Positions 5,944-9,147 of a stretch of DNA of 9,147 bases are shown piece after piece (positions within the stretch are counted from its first letter, which is position 1; every line of letters starts with the position of its first letter). Source of the DNA: an uncultured Prevotella sp. (GTDB lineage: Bacteria > Bacteroidota > Bacteroidia > Bacteroidales > Bacteroidaceae); NCBI GenBank assembly GCA_945788545.1, contig CALZMK010000038.1, forward strand, positions 1 to 9,147. Reading direction: 5' to 3'. The translations under genes were made by a program, and so were the position numbers. The notes under the pieces are model-generated. The model had not been told where the DNA came from. It saw only the letters and a program-made list of their open reading frames with translations, and did not search any database.

Positions 5944-7937
5944 ATTTCGTATTTATAGTTGTCGGGAAGATATATCCACGAGGTACATCCGCTCTCTGGC
6001 TTCGGGTTGTTGTCAATGCCAAAGGCTATCTTGTCGTGGTTGTGGGCGTTGAGAATCTGTATTGTTTGACGTATGGTTCTCATTCCGGTATTCTCACCCA
6101 TTGAGATGCCGTCCAAACCGCTGCCGTTGTCAATAACCCTAACAATCACTCCGTTGTCCTTGAGTCGGGCTTGTATAGTGAGGACAGGAGTGGCATTGGG
6201 TATGGCTGCTATGGGGCGGAGACCATGCTTGATAGCGTTCTCTACGAATAGCTGAATAGTCATTGTGGGCAGTGAAGTATTGGCAACATCCACTCCATCT
6301 TCTATATCCTTGACATATTGAAACTTTGCCCCCAGTTTGCGTCCCTCAATGCTCACGAAGTAGTCAATGAAGCTAAGTTCGTCAGCGAGTGATGTGTGAA
6401 GGTGTTCCGCCATATCGAGTCCTCTTCTTAATAGTTGGGTGAGTTGAGAGAAATCAACCTCCTCACCCTTCATCTGACTTAACATCTCATGATTGAGTGC
6501 ATTAAAGATAAAATGCGGTGAAATGCGGTTTCTCACGTTTTCCATCTTCTGCTCCACAAGTTTTTGTCTCATGGTAAGGTCGCGTATTTTCTGTTTTCTG
6601 CGTCTCATTATCATTGTCAGTGTAAGCAAAGCTACGCCCATTATTGCCACGGCACATATTATCCATGCAATGATTGATGTCATTTCCTTTTTCTCAATCT
6701 CCCTTTGCTGTTGCATGATACGCTTGTCATGACGGTATTTAAGCATGTTTGCACTCATGCGCATCTTGATGTTGGCGGCACGTATGGAGTCGTCGATGTG
6801 TTGTATATCTCCTTGGATATTGAAGGCTTTTTCGTATTGTCCCGTGAGTGAATACAGGTCTTTCTCGGCCTTCATCCTCATGAGCCTCTGATCGATTATC
6901 ATATTTTCGTCAATACGTGAATTTGCCAGTATCCTTGCCGCTTCAGCCTTGTCGCCTTTAAGCAAGGCTATCTTTATTCGCTCAGTGTCGGCATAGTAGA
7001 GAAGCATGTCGAATCCCACCTTGCGGCTGAATGTCTCCATCTCGTTGATAGCCTGTGTGGCTTTGTCGGCATCTCCAAGACAGATGTATATCTCTGCGAG
7101 ATTGGCTTGTGCCGTATAGTAGTCCCACTCCTTCAGCGGATTACCCTTGGTGATATTGGCGGCATTTTCAAAACAACGCTTTGCATTCGAGTAGTCCTTG
7201 GCGAAATAATAGTAGTTGCCACGGTCGTTATAGAAGATATATTTGTCGCTGTCTTTCATTCTTGGCAGTTCCCTCTCCAACTGTTTCCACCAAATATTGG
7301 CATTCTCAAGATCCTGCATCGCATTATACACCGACGCTATTCCCAGCATTATGGCTATTCGACTATGATAGCTCGAATGTAGTGAGTCGGCTGCATTGAG
7401 AGCATTCAGATAGGCATCGGCACTATAGTCGAGCTGTCCGTTCTGCTTATAGAAGAAGGCACGGTTGGTCAGGGTGATAATGAGATTGTTGTCACAGCCT
7501 TTCAGGTGTCTCATTGCTTGCAGTGCCTTGGCATTATACACAAGTCCTGAGTCAGGGCGACCCATGATGGCTGTCTGGAACACGCTTTGCGACATCAAGC
7601 ACTCCGCCTTCACCCATTGGCGGGTGAGCGTACTGTCGGAATTTCTTTTCAGATAGTCGCTTATGCGCTTATTGGTGGCGAGCATCGCCTTTGCATCCAT
7701 ACCCCAATAATTAGCCTTGTTCTTGGTGCAAAGCCACAGATAATATATGTCACTGTCCTTGGCGGCAGTCAACCCCGAGTCGATAGTGGCGAGGGCATAT
7801 TCCGAGTTCCCCAACTGTATTGAGTCCTCCACCCTCAGTCTTAGGCGGTTGGTTTGTTCCAGCTGTCCTTGTCTGTTTTCATTGCATGCCGAGAGCATAA
7901 TGACAGCCGTTATGGTATATATTATAAACCTTTTCAT
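5940..7937 (-). CDS. TPR-containing LytS-type sensor histidine kinase, lipoprotein-anchored
   Basis: A 665-residue sensor kinase. Residues 1-18 form a lipoprotein signal ending in the lipobox LSAC (Cys18), so the sensor domain is predicted to be acylated. Residues about 30-390 are helical TPR-like repeats, for example RAFFYKQNGQLDYSADAYL and NLAEIYICLGDADKATQAI. A coiled stretch (about 395-418) leads to one transmembrane helix (421-443) and a cytoplasmic kinase of the His_kinase family: NRISPHFIFNALN with phosphoacceptor His475, N-box FVENAIKHG (Glu566, Asn567, His571), G-box VIDNGSGLDGI (Asp603), and GENTGMRTIRQ as the ATP lid. Length and order match the TPR-type kinases frequent in Bacteroidota. 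It leads the operon with the LytTR regulator and is read from its own strong promoter at 7970-8000. The TPR domain presumably binds a periplasmic protein or peptide; the signal is unknown. Confidence 0.93.
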   Translation of the reverse strand: MKRFIIYTITAVIMLSACNENRQGQLEQTNRLRLRVEDSIQLGNSEYALATIDSGLTAAKDSDIYYLWLCTKNKANYWGMDAKAMLATNKRISDYLKRNSDSTLTRQWVKAECLMSQSVFQTAIMGRPDSGLVYNAKALQAMRHLKGCDNNLIITLTNRAFFYKQNGQLDYSADAYLNALNAADSLHSSYHSRIAIMLGIASVYNAMQDLENANIWWKQLERELPRMKDSDKYIFYNDRGNYYYFAKDYSNAKRCFENAANITKGNPLKEWDYYTAQANLAEIYICLGDADKATQAINEMETFSRKVGFDMLLYYADTERIKIALLKGDKAEAARILANSRIDENMIIDQRLMRMKAEKDLYSLTGQYEKAFNIQGDIQHIDDSIRAANIKMRMSANMLKYRHDKRIMQQQREIEKKEMTSIIAWIICAVAIMGVALLTLTMIMRRRKQKIRDLTMRQKLVEQKMENVRNRISPHFIFNALNHEMLSQMKGEEVDFSQLTQLLRRGLDMAEHLHTSLADELSFIDYFVSIEGRKLGAKFQYVKDIEDGVDVANTSLPTMTIQLFVENAIKHGLRPIAAIPNATPVLTIQARLKDNGVIVRVIDNGSGLDGISMGENTGMRTIRQTIQILNAHNHDKIAFGIDNNPKPESGCTSWIYLPDNYKYEI

Positions 7938-7969
7938 TATAAGTCTTTATGAATAGATGTTACTGCGGT

Positions 7970-8000
7970 GCAAAGATAATAAAAAAAAATAAATCTCCAA
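7970..8000 (-). promoter_or_regulatory. Promoter of the sensor kinase/regulator operon
   Basis: Read on the minus strand: TTG at 8000-7998, a 19-bp spacer, then TATCTTTGC at 7978-7970. Both elements and the spacing agree with the Bacteroidota sigma-70 promoter (TTTG, about 19 bp, TAnnTTTG). Transcription would begin near 7964, giving a leader of about 27 bases without a Shine-Dalgarno before the ATG at 7937. The spacer contains a run of nine A (7981-7989, T on the coding strand). Confidence 0.8.
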
Positions 8001-8021
8001 CATTTTTGCATTTGTTTTTCG

Positions 8022-8051
8022 TGCAACTTGACCGCCAATATATGCAACTTG
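8022..8051 (-). promoter_or_regulatory. Paired 9-bp direct repeats, candidate LytTR regulator site
   Basis: TGCAACTTG occurs at 8022-8030 and again at 8043-8051, separated by exactly 12 bp (21 bp start to start, two helical turns), and both copies are followed by nC. On the minus strand each reads CAAGTTGCA. Characterised LytTR regulators bind two 9-bp direct repeats separated by 12-13 bp, with consensus close to [TA][AC][CA]GTTN[AG][TG]. The spacing fits exactly and the AAGTT core fits, but three of the eight fixed positions do not. The pair lies 22 bp upstream of the kinase-operon -33 element, a normal activator position, and also 44 bp upstream of the PEGA-gene promoter. Confidence 0.5.
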
Positions 8052-8094
8052 TCACACAAAACTGCTTTTTGCCATAAATCCTCAGTTTTTCGCA

Positions 8095-8127
8095 TTTGCA
8101 AAATTGCATAATTATAGCTAATTTTGC
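8095..8127 (+). promoter_or_regulatory. Promoter of the PEGA-protein gene
   Basis: TTTG at 8095-8098, a 20-bp spacer, then TAATTTTGC at 8119-8127, which fits the Bacteroidota TAnnTTTGC consensus. Transcription would begin near 8134, leaving a leader of about 50 A/T-rich bases that contains a small hairpin, TATCC-TTTC-GGATA (8138-8151). It is divergent from the kinase-operon promoter; the two -33 elements are about 95 bp apart, so one bound regulator could affect both. Confidence 0.75.
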
Positions 8128-8128
8128 A
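8097..8128. repeat. 9-bp inverted repeat overlapping the PEGA-gene promoter
   Basis: TGCAAAATT (8097-8105) and its exact complement AATTTTGCA (8120-8128) are separated by 14 bp. The left arm overlaps the TTTG -33 element and the right arm lies inside the -7 element. Such a dyad over both contact regions could be a repressor operator. Part of the symmetry follows from the promoter words themselves, so it may be partly chance. Confidence 0.5.
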
Positions 8129-8182
8129 GAAAAATAATATCCTTTCGGATAAAATAAATATTATAATTCACAATCAAAAATA

Positions 8183-9147
8183 ATGCTTATGAATCAGAAA
8201 AGAACACTCCTTACAGTTGTCATGGCTCTACTCTTTGCCATCGACATCACGGCACAGTCAACAATGGACGTCGCCAAGTTCACGCGTATGGACCAAGACC
8301 TCACGGCTCGCGTCACAAAACCCGTTACGGATAACGACGAGGGCAAGCTCTGCGCCCTTATCCGCGTGATAACCAATCTGAAGGACATCGAGTTCCGTGC
8401 CGATGCCCTTGGTATAGTAAAGCAGGAGCAGCACAACGGCGAGATATGGATCTACGTACCATATGGAGCCCGCAGCCTCTCTTTTGCCCATGAGGGTTAT
8501 TTCCCTCTGTTGTACAACTACACGGAGAACATCGACGAGGGAGTTGTATATGAATTGCGACTGAAGAACTATTCGTCGGCTGAGCAAGCCACTGCCAACA
8601 CCAACACTCAGATGTTCGTGTTGAGTCATAATCCCGACGACGCATCTGTGTTCATCGACGGTATGGAGGTGAAGACCGAGAACGGCGTGTTTGCCGCCAT
8701 GATGTCTAAGGGCAAGCACACTTATAAGGTGACAGCCGACCAGTATGAACCACAAGAAGGCGAGATCGACCTTCAGGGCGAGGTGGTGAGAAGGGATGCC
8801 AAACTGCGTGCCCTCTTCGGCACATTCGACCTCTTCACCCTGCCTGTACAGGGATTCAATGTCTTGGTTAACGGCAAGCAGGTGGGAACTTCGCCATATA
8901 AGAGTGGACGCATGGAGCCAGGCAAGTATAAGGTGAGAATGGAGAAGGAAAAGTATTATCCCGTTGACACCATCATCAATATCCGTCAGGCTGAGCACCA
9001 GAGCTACACCTGCACGCTTACCTCCTTTGCCGACAGCTTGTTCTTCAATCGCCAGTTGGGTGGTCGCCGCCTCTCGTTTGGTGTCACAGCTGGTTATCTT
9101 ATGCCCAATGTGTCGGTGTCTTCCGGAGGTGATTTCACAGGCAGTGC
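8183..9147 (+). CDS. Secreted PEGA-domain protein, probable outer-membrane barrel (3' truncated by window)
   Basis: An open frame of 321 codons runs off the window end without a stop. The ATG at 8183 (MLMNQKRTLL) or that at 8189 (MNQKRTLL) gives a clear signal peptide with likely cleavage after TAQ (residue 25). Residues about 30-130 form a domain with CALIRVITNL and EIWIYVPYGARSLSF, an N-terminal region I recall from Bacteroidota PEGA proteins. Two PEGA domains follow: about 144-197 (SVFIDGMEV...SKGKHTYKV) and about 214-268 (VLVNGKQVGTSPYK...MEPGKYKVRMEKEKYYP). PEGA domains are small beta-rich modules found in surface proteins. From about 294 the glycine-rich alternating sequence RRLSFGVTAGYLMPNVSVSS looks like the first strand of a membrane barrel. 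Position and divergent promoter suggest control by the adjacent two-component system; function is unknown. Confidence 0.85.
   Translation, partial: MLMNQKRTLLTVVMALLFAIDITAQSTMDVAKFTRMDQDLTARVTKPVTDNDEGKLCALIRVITNLKDIEFRADALGIVKQEQHNGEIWIYVPYGARSLSFAHEGYFPLLYNYTENIDEGVVYELRLKNYSSAEQATANTNTQMFVLSHNPDDASVFIDGMEVKTENGVFAAMMSKGKHTYKVTADQYEPQEGEIDLQGEVVRRDAKLRALFGTFDLFTLPVQGFNVLVNGKQVGTSPYKSGRMEPGKYKVRMEKEKYYPVDTIINIRQAEHQSYTCTLTSFADSLFFNRQLGGRRLSFGVTAGYLMPNVSVSSGGDFTGS

Noticed and set aside
8138..8151. Hairpin TATCC-TTTC-GGATA as a terminator
   Set aside because: Five-pair stem without a T-run, located in the leader just after a promoter; at most a minor leader structure.
7938..8182. Small RNA or riboswitch in the divergent intergenic region
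   Set aside because: No extended conserved stem structure is visible; promoters and short repeats account for the sequence.
8258..8998. Long minus-strand open frame of 246 codons at the right end
   Set aside because: It is antisense to the PEGA gene, has no family motif or promoter, and the plus frame has a signal peptide, recognisable domains and a promoter.

Overview
The window looks like a chromosomal segment from a Bacteroidales bacterium, most probably Prevotella, Segatella or a close relative. The reasons are TAnnTTTGC-type promoters (the Bacteroidota sigma-70 -7 element), near absence of Shine-Dalgarno sequences, families typical of the phylum (a TPR-type LytS histidine kinase paired with a LytTR regulator, PEGA-domain surface proteins, a Bacteroides-type cellobiose 2-epimerase), and A/T-rich spacers holding short degenerate repeats. 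The genus is an inference from style, not from a marker gene.

Left part, plus strand, 1-2192: the last 16 codons of an upstream membrane protein, then a cellobiose 2-epimerase, then an AraC-family regulator. In Bacteroides fragilis a cellobiose 2-epimerase lies next to a sugar cotransporter and mannosylglucose phosphorylase in a beta-mannan utilisation cluster. The hydrophobic tail at 1-51 fits such a transporter, so this is probably the 3' end of a beta-manno-oligosaccharide or cello-oligosaccharide operon with its regulator.

Middle part, plus strand, 2193-5189: a new promoter (TATCTTTGC) drives a compact outer-membrane beta-barrel protein of the BamA/TamA (Omp85) superfamily that has no room for POTRA domains. 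Directly after it, with no more than a 14-bp tandem repeat between, comes an inner-membrane phosphoethanolamine-transferase-like protein (EptA type). Both suggest envelope or lipid A work. The repeat duplicates the start region of the transferase gene.

Right part: on the minus strand a two-gene operon (7937 to 5197) encodes a lipoprotein-anchored TPR sensor kinase and a LytTR response regulator whose genes overlap by 4 bp (ATGA). It converges on the transferase gene with only 7 bp between stop codons. Divergent from it, an open-ended gene from 8183 to the window end encodes a secreted protein with two PEGA domains and the beginning of a probable membrane barrel.

The 245-bp divergent intergenic region (7938-8182) carries two good promoters, a pair of 9-bp direct repeats with 12-bp spacing (the geometry of LytTR-regulator sites), and a 9-bp inverted repeat over the PEGA-gene promoter. 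I infer that the kinase/regulator pair controls itself, the PEGA gene, or both. I found no rRNA, tRNA, CRISPR, transposase, attachment site or replication origin.
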